Positions 33,716 through 42,256 of a DNA stretch of 48,856 nt are shown here, in pieces. The notes beneath the pieces were generated by a model. It did no database searches. It was not told where the DNA came from and saw only the letters and a list, made by a program, of their open reading frames with translations. The stretch's first letter is position 1; every line of letters begins with the position of its first letter. The stretch comes from UBA5026 sp949065595 (GTDB taxonomy: Bacteria; Bacillota_I; Bacilli_A; RF39; UBA660): assembly GCA_949065595.1 (NCBI GenBank), contig CARSXK010000007.1:1-48856 (forward strand), in the 5' to 3' direction. Both the position numbers and the translations under genes were made by a program.

Positions 33716-34959
33716 AGCACATCTAATGCCTTACGCATTTCCAAATCATATTTTACCATATCCAAACCACCAAATAGTTTTAAGAATTCTTCTTTTTTCA
33801 TACTATATTTTTCGGCCAAACTATCTGCTTCTTTTTCAGTATCTTCTTCTGTTACTTCAATTTTTTCTGCTTTTACAATTTCTTCTAACAATAATCTTGA
33901 AGATACTCTTTTCATAGCTTCTTCTTTCATTTGTTCTTTTAAAGCAGTTTCATCAGAATTGGTAAATTGATAAAATTGTTCTAATGTAATTCCTTGCATT
34001 TTTAAATTTTCTTCATATTGACGAATCATACGATCTAATTCGTCTTCTACCATCGCATCAGGAATATCTACTTCCATATTGGCAACAGCTTGATTTAAAA
34101 TTTCATCCATAAAATGATCTTCTGCATGATGCTCCTTATGTGTTTTAATATTCTCTTCTAATTGTTTTTCTAACGCTTCTTTGGTATCAATGCCTTCCAT
34201 TCCTAAATCTTCAAAAAAATCTTTATCAAATTCAGGAAGTTTTGTTTCTTTAATTTCATTTACTTTTACTTTGAATACAACTGGTTGTCCTTTTAAATCT
34301 TCTGCATGATAATCTTCAGGGAATGTAATATTAATTTCTTTTTCTTCCCCTTTTTTCATTCCAATTAATTGTTCTTCAAACCCAGGAATAAAAGTTCCAC
34401 TGCCAATTACCAAAGAATAGTTTTCCCCTTTTCCACCTTCAAACGGAACGCCATCTTTAAACCCTTCAAAATCTATAATAGCAGTATCATCATTTTCAAT
34501 TGTTCCTTCTTTGACAACACTTTCAGCATATCGCTTTCTCGTTTCTTCCAAAGCATGTTCTACTTCTTCTTTGGTTACTTTCACTTCTTCTTTTTTCACA
34601 TCTAATTTTTTATATTTTCCTAATTTTACTTCTGGTTTTGTTGTTAAAATAAATAGAAATTCTACATAGTCCGCTGAAATGGATTTTAAACTGGCTTGTG
34701 GTTGAGCTACAATTACCAAATCTCCATTTTCATCCAACATTTTCGTATAAGCATCTTGTAATACACGGTCTGCTGCATCTAACCATAAATTTTCTTCACC
34801 ATATTTTTTTAAGAACACATCTTTTGGGGCCTTACCAGGTCGAAAACCATCGATTTTGGCCTTTTTACTTGCTTCTTTGAATGCATCTTTTTTGGCCTTT
34901 TCCCATTCAGATCCTTCTATTTTAATGGTAATTTCATGTACATTTTTATTTTCTTTCAT
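33700..34959 (-). CDS. tig: Trigger factor
   Basis: The 419-residue protein has the ribosome-binding domain with the signature KIDGFRPGKAPKDVFLKKYG. The FKBP-like PPIase domain (about 155-245; TAIIDFEGFKDGVPFEGGKG, LVIGSGTFIPGFEEQLIGMK) and the helical C-terminal chaperone domain follow. It is the ribosome-bound chaperone that meets nascent chains. I use the ATG at 34959 behind GGAGGAAATT; five codons upstream belong to the ribosome site. Confidence 0.97.
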   Translation of the reverse strand: MKENKNVHEITIKIEGSEWEKAKKDAFKEASKKAKIDGFRPGKAPKDVFLKKYGEENLWLDAADRVLQDAYTKMLDENGDLVIVAQPQASLKSISADYVEFLFILTTKPEVKLGKYKKLDVKKEEVKVTKEEVEHALEETRKRYAESVVKEGTIENDDTAIIDFEGFKDGVPFEGGKGENYSLVIGSGTFIPGFEEQLIGMKKGEEKEINITFPEDYHAEDLKGQPVVFKVKVNEIKETKLPEFDKDFFEDLGMEGIDTKEALEKQLEENIKTHKEHHAEDHFMDEILNQAVANMEVDIPDAMVEDELDRMIRQYEENLKMQGITLEQFYQFTNSDETALKEQMKEEAMKRVSSRLLLEEIVKAEKIEVTEEDTEKEADSLAEKYSMKKEEFLKLFGGLDMVKYDLEMRKALDVLKDNN

Positions 34960-35021
34960 AATTTCCTCCATCAATACATTTCTAGTATAACTGAACTAAA
35001 ACAAATTTTCAAGTCGATTTC

Positions 35022-35044
35022 AAAAAAACACCTAAAGTGTTTTA
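35022..35044 (-). terminator. Terminator of greA
   Basis: AAAACAC pairs with GTGTTTT around a 5-base loop, next to the greA stop and followed by T residues on the minus strand. Confidence 0.75.
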
Positions 35045-35512
35045 AAATATCTCTACAATTTCTACGTTGTATTTTCCTTGTGGACTTTCTACTGTTACTT
35101 GACTTCCTACTGCTAAACCCATAATTGCTTGTGCGATTGGAGACTCATTGGAAATCTTGTTTTGGAATGGATCTGCTTCCATACTTCCAACAATTGAGTA
35201 TGTTTCAATTTCTCCATCTTCTATGTATTTCAATTTGACACTAGTTCCAATGGATACCTTATCTGTAGATGTTTCTTTAATGATAACTGCTTTTTCAATC
35301 ATAAGTTCTAATTCAGCAATTCTACCTTCTACTTCAGCTTGGGAAGTACGCGCTGCATCATATTCTGCATTTTCACTTAAATCACCTAAAGCACGTGCAT
35401 CTTTTAATGCGTTAATCACTTCAGGTCTTTTTTCTAATTTTAAATAATCAAGCTCTTTTTTCAGTTCATTTAAACCAGCTTCTGTTAAATATATCTCTTT
35501 TGTACTTGACAT
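35042..35512 (-). CDS. greA: Transcription elongation factor GreA
   Basis: The 156-residue protein has an N-terminal coiled coil with GLNELKKELDYLKLEKRPEV and DLSENAEYDAARTSQAEVEG (the acidic tip). The C-terminal FKBP-like domain ends NESPIAQAIMGLAVGSQVTV and ESPQGKYNVEIVEI. It rescues backtracked RNA polymerase by stimulating transcript cleavage. In B. subtilis it closes the yrr cluster after udk; here udk is missing and greA follows trhP2 directly. Confidence 0.97.
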   Translation of the reverse strand: MSSTKEIYLTEAGLNELKKELDYLKLEKRPEVINALKDARALGDLSENAEYDAARTSQAEVEGRIAELELMIEKAVIIKETSTDKVSIGTSVKLKYIEDGEIETYSIVGSMEADPFQNKISNESPIAQAIMGLAVGSQVTVESPQGKYNVEIVEIF

Positions 35513-35575
35513 ATAAAACGCCTCTTCTCTCTATCTATAAAACATTACAAATGATACTATAGAAATTTTATTTTG

Positions 35576-36778
35576 TCAATCTTTTTTTATGCGAATTAGA
35601 TTATTCGGATAAACATGTTCTTGTATTTTCATTTGTACAATTTGTCTTGGATGTCTTACAACCGAAATAAATTGTTGATTTTCGTCTAAAATTTCTGTAA
35701 TCTCGTATGTTATTGTATGCAATTGTGGACCAAATATTTCAACAACATCTCCTATTTTGAAATAATTTCTCTGTTCAATAGTGGCATATTTTGTTTTTTC
35801 ATTATAATCTAAAACAATTCCTAAAAAATCTTGATTAGAAACTTCTTCTCTTCCATTATAATATCCACAAGCGGAATTATTTTCACCACCAAAGAATTGG
35901 GGCACAGAATCCCGATTTGCACAGTTTCTTAAAATACGCTCATATGTTATATTATATTGATAAGTTTCTGGATGGTTACAATACGCATCAATGGCTTTTC
36001 TATAAATATCAACAACCGTTGCGATATAATAGATAGATCGCATTCTACCTTCGATTTTAAAGGATGTAATTCCCATTTCTATCATATCTGGCAAGTACAT
36101 AAGCATTGATAAATCTTTACTACAAAACGTAAATTCTTTTCCACCTTTTAATAATTGTAACTGATTATTATATAAGTCAAAATCCCATCTGCATATCTGA
36201 CTACAACCACCACGATTGGCATCTCTTGCTGTTAAAAAGTTAGAAAGAACACACCTTCCACTCATCGAAGCACACATCGCCCCATGAATAAAACATTCGA
36301 TTTCTAAATTTGTATTTTCTATGATTTGTTTCACTTCTTCTTTTCGTGTTTCTCTTCCCAAAACAATTCGCTTAACACCCTGTTCTTCCCAAAAACGGCA
36401 AGCTTCGATATTCAAAGTAGATTGTTGTGTGGATAAATGAATTTCTAAATGAGTGTATTCTTTTGCGATTTGGATAATGGCAGGATCGCTTACAATAATC
36501 GCATCTACTCCACAATCTTCCAAATGAATTAAATACTCTTTTATACGACTGATTTCCGCATTATGTAACACAATGTTCACTGTTACATGAACACGTTTGC
36601 CTCTTTCATGTGCATAATGGCATCCTTCTTCTATTTCTTCAAATGTAAAATTTTTAGCATTGGCACGAAGTCCCAAAAAAGGCCCACCTATATAAACCGC
36701 ATCCGCTCCATATTCAATGGCCCATTTTAATCTTTCCAAATCACCTGCTGGTGCTAATAACTCTGGTTTTTTAATCAT
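35576..36778 (-). CDS. trhP2: U32 family tRNA hydroxylation protein, large subunit (YrrO/TrhP2-like)
   Basis: The 400-residue protein begins KKPELLAPAGDLERLKWAIE, and YGADAVYIGGPFLGLRANAK follows, the U32 start. The cysteine signature CASMSGRCVLSNFLTARDAN, continued by RGGCSQICRWDFD, holds the Fe-S cluster ligands, and FKIEGRMRSIYYIATVVDIY is the third family box. In B. subtilis YrrN and YrrO make 5-hydroxyuridine at position 34 of tRNA. It overlaps the end of the yrrN-like gene by eight bases. The methyltransferase that converts this base to mo5U (TrmR) is encoded nearby. Confidence 0.93.
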   Translation of the reverse strand: MIKKPELLAPAGDLERLKWAIEYGADAVYIGGPFLGLRANAKNFTFEEIEEGCHYAHERGKRVHVTVNIVLHNAEISRIKEYLIHLEDCGVDAIIVSDPAIIQIAKEYTHLEIHLSTQQSTLNIEACRFWEEQGVKRIVLGRETRKEEVKQIIENTNLEIECFIHGAMCASMSGRCVLSNFLTARDANRGGCSQICRWDFDLYNNQLQLLKGGKEFTFCSKDLSMLMYLPDMIEMGITSFKIEGRMRSIYYIATVVDIYRKAIDAYCNHPETYQYNITYERILRNCANRDSVPQFFGGENNSACGYYNGREEVSNQDFLGIVLDYNEKTKYATIEQRNYFKIGDVVEIFGPQLHTITYEITEILDENQQFISVVRHPRQIVQMKIQEHVYPNNLIRIKKD

Positions 36779-37631
36779 AATGTTTCACCTGATATACCGT
36801 TTCTTTATAAAGAAATCCTTTATCTGTATTTCCACCTAACAATGAGTCAATTAAAGCATCACTACCAGTTTCTTCATGAAAAAGAATCAGAATCTTAAGA
36901 AAGATAGATCTTTCTATAAAATGTTCATTTAGTAAAACATAATCTATATTGTGTTCTTTCAGTTCTAGATACTCTTGATATCCATTTAGTATATGGCTAG
37001 AATAAACAAAAGTTCCTTCTTCATTGTCAACAATCGGATAACGCTTTCCTTCTTTTTCCATGTAATAAAAAGGAGATTTATCTTGCAACTGAAAATAATC
37101 TAAATAGTTTTTCACTTCGTGACGTTCTGATACAAACATAGGAAGATAACCCAAAATGGAAACCAGCAAAGGTATTTTAATTTGTTCTTTGATTTCTATT
37201 ATCTCTTTTTTGGTGATTTCTCCAGATACAAATACCATATCTGCCCCATGCTGATGCCAATAATTCATGGTTGCGTAATTGGTAGTCAAATGTTCTGCTC
37301 CCCAAATCAGCGGAATTTCTATTTTGTATTCCTTTTTCATTTGAATCACGGCAACATCATAATATAAAATTCCATCAATCTGTAAATCTGCAAGTTTTTG
37401 CATTACTTCTTTCACAGAACCAAGCTCACTGCTATGAAAATTTTTATTGAGTGCGATAAAAAGCTGTTTCTTTTTTTCTTTCAAAATAGGTAACATTTTT
37501 TGAATATCTTCTAAATCTACTGTTACTAAAAAATTCATGCTCATTTTTTGATAACCAAAAAGAAATGCATCTGCTTGATCAATTAAAGCATCTATATTAG
37601 GATAAGCTGGTATTATCATTATCTTTGTCAT
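36771..37631 (-). CDS. trhP1: U32 family tRNA hydroxylation protein, small subunit (YrrN/TrhP1-like)
   Basis: The 286-residue U32-like protein lacks the cysteine signature of its partner. It keeps the alpha/beta barrel pattern (ADAFLFGYQKMSMNFLVTVD, LQIDGILYYDVAVIQMKKEY, LIWGAEHLTTNYATMNYWHQ, HGADMVFVSGEITKKEI). Position directly before the yrrO-like gene, with overlap, identifies it as YrrN. It acts with that protein in 5-hydroxylation of tRNA U34 using prephenate as donor, as known from the family. It is separated from trmR by an unrelated repeat-protein gene. Confidence 0.85.
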   Translation of the reverse strand: MTKIMIIPAYPNIDALIDQADAFLFGYQKMSMNFLVTVDLEDIQKMLPILKEKKKQLFIALNKNFHSSELGSVKEVMQKLADLQIDGILYYDVAVIQMKKEYKIEIPLIWGAEHLTTNYATMNYWHQHGADMVFVSGEITKKEIIEIKEQIKIPLLVSILGYLPMFVSERHEVKNYLDYFQLQDKSPFYYMEKEGKRYPIVDNEEGTFVYSSHILNGYQEYLELKEHNIDYVLLNEHFIERSIFLKILILFHEETGSDALIDSLLGGNTDKGFLYKETVYQVKHYD

Positions 37632-37667
37632 CTACTTCACCGCTCTCATTATATCACATATTTTCAA

Positions 37668-37690
37668 AAAAAGACGAACAACGTCCTTTT
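37668..37690 (-). terminator. Terminator of the repeat-protein gene
   Basis: AAAGGACG and CGTC-TTTT arms pair imperfectly around the stop codon at 37689, followed by a T-run on the minus strand. Confidence 0.5.
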
Positions 37691-38982
37691 ACTTATATTG
37701 TTTGATTCGCATTGCAACTTTTTCTTCAGTCAAAGGTTTCATAAATATTGGATCATATTGTAACCGATACGTTAGGTCTATCATTTGATTTAATGCATTA
37801 ATATCTGTTATTGGTTTATTAGAAATACTTTCTAGTACATCCCATGCTTTCATCGCCCTTTTACATCTTTCTATATCTTGGCTTTGCATTCCCACATATA
37901 CATGGCTTCCCATTATCATAATTTCATTTTGAAAGATATCCTTAATTAAAATTACTTTTTCTTGAACATTTTTTACTTTAGGAACATACGAAGATTTACC
38001 TGTAACCCTTGATTGTTTCTTTCCTTCCACCACAATCATTTTAGAACTTTTACAAGTTTCCTTTTTAACAGGTGCTTTCACGATTGAATTCCTTTTTACT
38101 GCAGTAATTTTTCCTTCTACTTTACTTTTTTGGGAGCTTTTTTCTATTTGAATTGCTAAATCCCAATCAATTACACAATCTAATATTTTAAGATAAAATC
38201 CCCAATCAACCATTGTTTTTTTAGAAATTAATCTTTCTTTTAGCATATTCAACACTTTTATCTGATTTTCTTCTTCTACTTCTTGTTTTCTTTTATTAAT
38301 ATATTGAATTCCTTGACTTTTATTATGTTTTTCATAATAAGCAGCCGATAATATTACTTTATCAAAAAAGTTTATATTTTCCTGTTCTAGTTCCTCTATA
38401 TTAATATCACTACAATACAATCTTGTTAGCAAAGAACAGGTAATAGATTTCTCTTTATTTTCATTTGCAGATAAATTTGGAACTTTTTTCTCTATATTAC
38501 CATCATTGTTTACATTAATTTTTTTCATGTTTTTTAAAATTATTTTTCTTTGAGATACGAGTATCATACGCTCTTTTGAATTCAAATTCGGAAGCAATAA
38601 TACTTCCTCAATTATCTCTAATGCATCTTCATTCCTTCCTAAATTCAATAAGGCTGTTACTTTATTATTTTTTGCAATCATACAAGTCTTTNNNNNNNNN
38701 NNNNNNNNNNNNNNNNNNNNNNNNNNNNNNNNNNNNNNNNNNNNNNNNNNNNNNNNNNNNNNNNNNNNNNNNNNNNNNNNNNNNNNNNNNNCCTAATTTC
38801 AATAAGGCTGTTACTTTCTGATTTGTAAATATCATACGGGTTTTTGAATTCAAATTTGGAAGGGATAGTACTTCTTCGCATAATTTAAGCCCCTGCAAAT
38901 AATGTCTATGCCAAAAAAGTTCCTTAATATTTTTGGATATTGCAATTATCCTTTGTACTTCCTCTTCATTTTGATGATACAT
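37689..38982 (-). CDS. TPR-like helical repeat protein, broken by an assembly gap
   Basis: One gene covers 38982 to 37689, with 100 N at 38692-38791. The N-terminal part has EEVLSLPNLNSKTRMIFTNQ and KVTALLKL before the gap. After the gap comes KVTALLNLGRNEDALEIIEE and then LPNLNSKERMILVSQ, so a repeat of roughly 35-40 residues recurs. DNA of the two sides is similar (cctaa-ttCAATAAGGCTGTTACTTT type), which explains the failed assembly. The C-terminal 300 residues are helical with a basic middle (KITAVKRNSIVKAPVKKETC). No family is recognised. True length and repeat number are unknown. Confidence 0.7.
38692..38791. other. Assembly gap (100 N)
   Basis: Exactly 100 N, a conventional gap size, within tandem repeats of the TPR-like gene. 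The reading frame is not kept across it. Confidence 0.99.
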
Positions 38983-39048
38983 TTTATCACGTCCTTTTTT
39001 CGTATTATTTATTATATATTCTATTTATGTTAAAAGTAAAGAAAAACG

Positions 39049-39636
39049 TTAGATTTTTTTTCTAACGCTTACCCCAACCCCATCTCCAATATCATAAATT
39101 GTCGTTTCATATTGTGCATTATTCTTTAAAAATTCAATATATTGATTTAATTTACGAACCATACTTCTTACATTACGACTCAAAATTGATTCATCTGTAT
39201 GCACTAACCCATGAAAATTCAGATTGTCGGAAATGATAACTCCATTTTGACTTAAATTTTTCTCAAATTTTTCAAAAAATTTAATATACTGACTCTTTGC
39301 AGCATCAATAAAAATCATATCATAAGTTCCTTCCAATTCTACTTCTAATGCATCTTGATATATAACTGTAATACGACTTTCCAATCCAAATAATTTTCTA
39401 TTTTGAATTGCTTGTTGATAGCGTTCTAAATCCCGCTCAATGGTAGTAACAGTAATACTAGAGTTCAACAAACACATTCGAATTGCCGAATATCCAATCG
39501 CAGTTCCAATTTCTAATATTTTTTCAATATGATTATTTTTGATGTAATTTAGAAGAAATTCAATTCCCTCTGTTTCCATAATAGGAATTTTATGAATATG
39601 CGCATATGTTTCCATTTTTTCTATTCTATGATCCAT
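39049..39636 (-). CDS. trmR: tRNA 5-hydroxyuridine methyltransferase TrmR (YrrM)
   Basis: The 195-residue class I methyltransferase has the SAM motif ILEIGTAIGYSAIRMCL, followed by TTIERDLERYQQAIQNRKLF. The metal and catalytic part is YDMIFIDAAKSQYIKFFEKF with GVIISDNLNFHGLV (O-methyltransferase family 3). In B. subtilis YrrM methylates ho5U34 of tRNA to mo5U. The U32 hydroxylases of the same pathway lie downstream. It overlaps the end of mltG by 11 bases. Confidence 0.92.
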   Translation of the reverse strand: MDHRIEKMETYAHIHKIPIMETEGIEFLLNYIKNNHIEKILEIGTAIGYSAIRMCLLNSSITVTTIERDLERYQQAIQNRKLFGLESRITVIYQDALEVELEGTYDMIFIDAAKSQYIKFFEKFEKNLSQNGVIISDNLNFHGLVHTDESILSRNVRSMVRKLNQYIEFLKNNAQYETTIYDIGDGVGVSVRKKI

Positions 39637-40687
39637 ACCAGTTGCCAGCTTCTCTTAATTGTTGAATGGTGGTTTCGTGTTCTTTTAATGTCTTTGAAAA
39701 ATATACCTTCATATTTTTGTCAGACGCAAAATAAACATAATCAGTATCAGATGGATGTAAAACGGCTTCAATCGCATCCATTCCTGGATTGGAAATTGGG
39801 CCAACAGGGATGCCATCTACTACATAGGTATTATACCCATTTTTTTTAAGGTATGAATCACCAAATGGATTACGCCCCATAATTTTATGATCCCCATAAT
39901 AAGCAGAGGCACAACTTTGTAATTTCATTTTTCGACTCAATCGAGTTAAAAAGACACTCGCCATTTTTCCAAAATCATCAATATTGTTTCCCTCTGACTG
40001 AATCATCGATGCTAATGTCATAATTTCATGAAGCGAATATTCACTTTCTTCAATATCAACTCTTATGGTTTGTAATTTTTTACCCATCTGATCTAACATG
40101 GTAGTAAAAATTTCTTCTACTGTTACATCCCTATTTAAAAATTGATATGTATCTGGAAATAAATAACCTTCGATTGGATAATAAGTATCTTCTTTGATAT
40201 GATCATTTAAAAACCAATACTTTTTAATCAGTGAATCTATATATGTAATATCACTGGCTTTCTCAAGTACTTCCTCTTCTGTATGATTGGTATTTTTAGC
40301 AATCACTTCTGCGATTTGCCTCATACCGAGTCCTTCTCTAAATGTAATTGTGATCGCATCTGGATTATAAGTGGAACCTTTTTGCAAGGTTTCAACAATT
40401 TTTTCAACACCCATATCTTCACTGAGTAAATATTTGCCAGCTTCTAATCCCTTAATTTTATATAATTTAATATATAATTTATAAAAAAATTCTGATTTAA
40501 TTAAATTACTTTTTTTGAGTTCCATTCCAATTGTTGAAAACGTTTGCCCAGATTGAACTTCGAATTCTATCAATTCACTATTATTACTTACTTTTCCAAT
40601 ATTCACTTTATAAACCGTACAACCAATGATAATACACAATGCACTAATAACCACTAATATACAAGCTACCATACTAAACTTTTTCAT
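39626..40687 (-). CDS. mltG: Endolytic transglycosylase MltG (YrrL)
   Basis: The protein of about 353 residues has one N-terminal membrane span (VACILVVISALCIIIGCTVY) and an extracellular YceG domain. LysM-like part: EVQSGQTFSTIGMELKKSNL. The catalytic region is TLASMIQSEGNNIDDFGKMA, followed by SVFLTRL, with the glutamate aligned to the active one of MltG. NPFGDSYLKKNGYNTYVVDG and LPVGPISNPG-like IPVGPISNPGMDAIEAVL follow. It cuts nascent peptidoglycan strands. The ATG at 40687 has no clear ribosome site and lies just behind a hairpin in the upstream stop region. Confidence 0.93.
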   Translation of the reverse strand: MKKFSMVACILVVISALCIIIGCTVYKVNIGKVSNNSELIEFEVQSGQTFSTIGMELKKSNLIKSEFFYKLYIKLYKIKGLEAGKYLLSEDMGVEKIVETLQKGSTYNPDAITITFREGLGMRQIAEVIAKNTNHTEEEVLEKASDITYIDSLIKKYWFLNDHIKEDTYYPIEGYLFPDTYQFLNRDVTVEEIFTTMLDQMGKKLQTIRVDIEESEYSLHEIMTLASMIQSEGNNIDDFGKMASVFLTRLSRKMKLQSCASAYYGDHKIMGRNPFGDSYLKKNGYNTYVVDGIPVGPISNPGMDAIEAVLHPSDTDYVYFASDKNMKVYFSKTLKEHETTIQQLREAGNWYGS

Positions 40688-40697
40688 ACAAGCCAAA

Positions 40698-40716
40698 ACG
40701 AGCGATTATTGCTCGT
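40698..40716 (-). terminator. Hairpin with T-run between DUF1292 gene and mltG
   Basis: ACGAGC and GCTCGT form a 6-bp stem with a 7-base loop, followed by TTTT on the minus strand. It covers the stop of the DUF1292 gene and may attenuate readthrough into mltG. Confidence 0.5.
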
Positions 40717-41002
40717 CCTCTCCATTCTTCATTTCTTTTGCAGATTCTTGTAACTCGTTTAAAATGGTTTCAATAATCGTCCATTCTTTTTCCGTTTCAA
40801 TTGGTTCTAATTTGGTCTCATCCTTATCTGGTTCATAAATAGAAGCATATACTTTTGTATTCCCTTCTTCATCTGTTGTATTATCAGTATATACCATATA
40901 ATTTTTCCCAGTTTCATCAGATTCAAATGTAAATAAAACTTCACATTCTACTTCTTTTCCTTGGTCATCAAATACCTTAAATGTCATTTTTTCTTCTTTC
41001 AT
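40706..41002 (-). CDS. yrzB: DUF1292 protein (YrzB)
   Basis: This 98-residue acidic protein has the DUF1292 pattern: FKVFDDQGKEVECEVLFTFE, then SDETGKNYMVYTDNTTDEEG and VYASIYEPDKDETKLEPIET, ending in WTIIETILNEL. Its function is unknown. It lies between ruvX and mltG exactly as in B. subtilis (yrrK-yrzB-yrrL), four bases after ruvX. Confidence 0.92.
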   Translation of the reverse strand: MKEEKMTFKVFDDQGKEVECEVLFTFESDETGKNYMVYTDNTTDEEGNTKVYASIYEPDKDETKLEPIETEKEWTIIETILNELQESAKEMKNGEDEQ

Positions 41003-41006
41003 AATT

Positions 41007-41426
41007 CTATCCTTTCATTTTATCCAAATATGTTTGTAATATAATATTAGCAGCAACAGAATCTATTTTTGTTTTCCTTTTCTTACGAGAAAAATCAGCT
41101 TCTAATAAATAATGAGTTGCTTCTACTGTACTTAAACGTTCATCTTGCAATACTACGTTCATATTCAAATATTCTTTTAATTTTTGTTGGAAAAAAATAG
41201 TTGTTTCTCCTCTATCTCCAACTGTGTTATTCATATTTTTGGGAAATCCAAGTACAATTAAATCGATATTTTGTTCCTGAACAATTTGTTTTATTTTTGG
41301 TAATAAAACATCATAATCACTATCTGGAAAACGAATGGTGGTATAAGAACTCGCGATGGTTTTGGTAGTATCACTAATCGAAATACCAAGGGTTCTTGTC
41401 CCCAAATCGAGTCCCATTGCTCGCAT
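41007..41426 (-). CDS. ruvX: Putative pre-16S rRNA nuclease YqgF/RuvX
   Basis: The 139-residue RNase H-fold protein has MGLDLGTRTLGISISD at the start (first catalytic aspartate), IDLIVLGFPKNMNNTVGDRG (glutamate/aspartate region), LQDERLSTVEATHYLL and KIDSVAANIILQTYLD (last aspartate). It takes part in 16S rRNA 5' end maturation. Its start overlaps the stop of the ireB gene by one base, as in the conserved yrzL-yrrK-yrzB unit. Confidence 0.95.
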   Translation of the reverse strand: MRAMGLDLGTRTLGISISDTTKTIASSYTTIRFPDSDYDVLLPKIKQIVQEQNIDLIVLGFPKNMNNTVGDRGETTIFFQQKLKEYLNMNVVLQDERLSTVEATHYLLEADFSRKKRKTKIDSVAANIILQTYLDKMKG

Positions 41427-41668
41427 TACTTGATAACCTCTTTTACAAGTACTTCTAACAATTTACTACGTTCAAATTTTAACAACATTCCTCTCGCACC
41501 TTCATAACTGGTAATATAGCCAGGATCCCCACTCATAAAATATCCTACAATTTGATTAATAGGATTATACCCTCTTTTATGTAAAATTTCCATCACATTT
41601 TTTAAAGTTTCCAATGCCAATGCATCATTAAATTCTACATAATCATATACTTTGGTTTCTTCCATCAT
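41426..41668 (-). CDS. ireB: IreB family protein (UPF0297, YrzL)
   Basis: The 80-residue protein has the diagnostic NPINQIVGYFMSGDPGYITS and YEGARGMLLKFERSKLLEVL. In Enterococcus IreB is phosphorylated by the Ser/Thr kinase IreK and restrains cephalosporin resistance. In most Bacilli the role is open. It begins with two ATG codons behind AAGGTGG. It leads the yrzL-yrrK-yrzB group; mscL stands between it and alaS. Confidence 0.94.
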   Translation of the reverse strand: MMEETKVYDYVEFNDALALETLKNVMEILHKRGYNPINQIVGYFMSGDPGYITSYEGARGMLLKFERSKLLEVLVKEVIK

Positions 41669-41760
41669 ATCCCCACCTTATGAATACATTTTCATTTTAT
41701 CATTTATAGATGCTTTTTGCAATCATTTTGCAATCAAAAACATACTTTCCTTATATACAA

Positions 41761-41787
41761 AAAAAATATCTCAAATAGATATTTTTT
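41761..41787 (-). terminator. Terminator of mscL
   Basis: AAAAAATATCT and AGATATTTTTT form an 11-bp stem with a 5-base loop just behind the mscL stop. Confidence 0.85.
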
Positions 41788-41790
41788 CCA

Positions 41791-42252
41791 CTATTTATTT
41801 ATTTTTTTGGCATTTTTCTTAAGTAAATCTCTAATTTCTTCCAACAAAACCACTTCTTCCGATTTGACAGGCTTCACTTCTTTTTTTTCTGGTTCTTTTT
41901 TCTTTCCTAAATTTTCTAGTGCATTAATGGATTTAATCATTAAAAACACAACAAATGCCATAATCACAAAATTGATGACATCGGTTAAAAAAGCCCCATA
42001 TGTCAGCTTTAATTTTCCCACACTTAAGACATATGCACTGAAATCTACTTCACTAAAACTTCCTAGTATTGGTGAGATAATATTATCTGTCAAACTTTTT
42101 ACAATGCCTTGAAAAGCAGAACCAATTAGCACACCAACAGCCAAATCCATTACATTTCCACGCAAAACAAAATTCTTAAATTCTCCAAAAAATTTAGAAC
42201 TTTTCTTTTTCATTTGTTCTACTTCTGTTTTTACATTTTTCTTTTTTGCCAT
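41791..42252 (-). CDS. mscL: Large-conductance mechanosensitive channel MscL
   Basis: The 153-residue protein has EFKNFVLRGNVMDLAVGVLI followed by GSAFQGIVKSLTDNIISPIL, the MscL N-terminal helix and first membrane segment. A second span is at FLTDVINFVIMAFVVFLMIK. A charged helical bundle at the C-terminus (LLEEIRDLLKK) closes it. It releases solutes at osmotic downshock. It is inserted between alaS and ireB, unlike B. subtilis, and ends at a strong terminator that splits the cluster. Confidence 0.96.
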   Translation of the reverse strand: MAKKKNVKTEVEQMKKKSSKFFGEFKNFVLRGNVMDLAVGVLIGSAFQGIVKSLTDNIISPILGSFSEVDFSAYVLSVGKLKLTYGAFLTDVINFVIMAFVVFLMIKSINALENLGKKKEPEKKEVKPVKSEEVVLLEEIRDLLKKNAKKINK

Positions 42253-42256
42253 AAAA

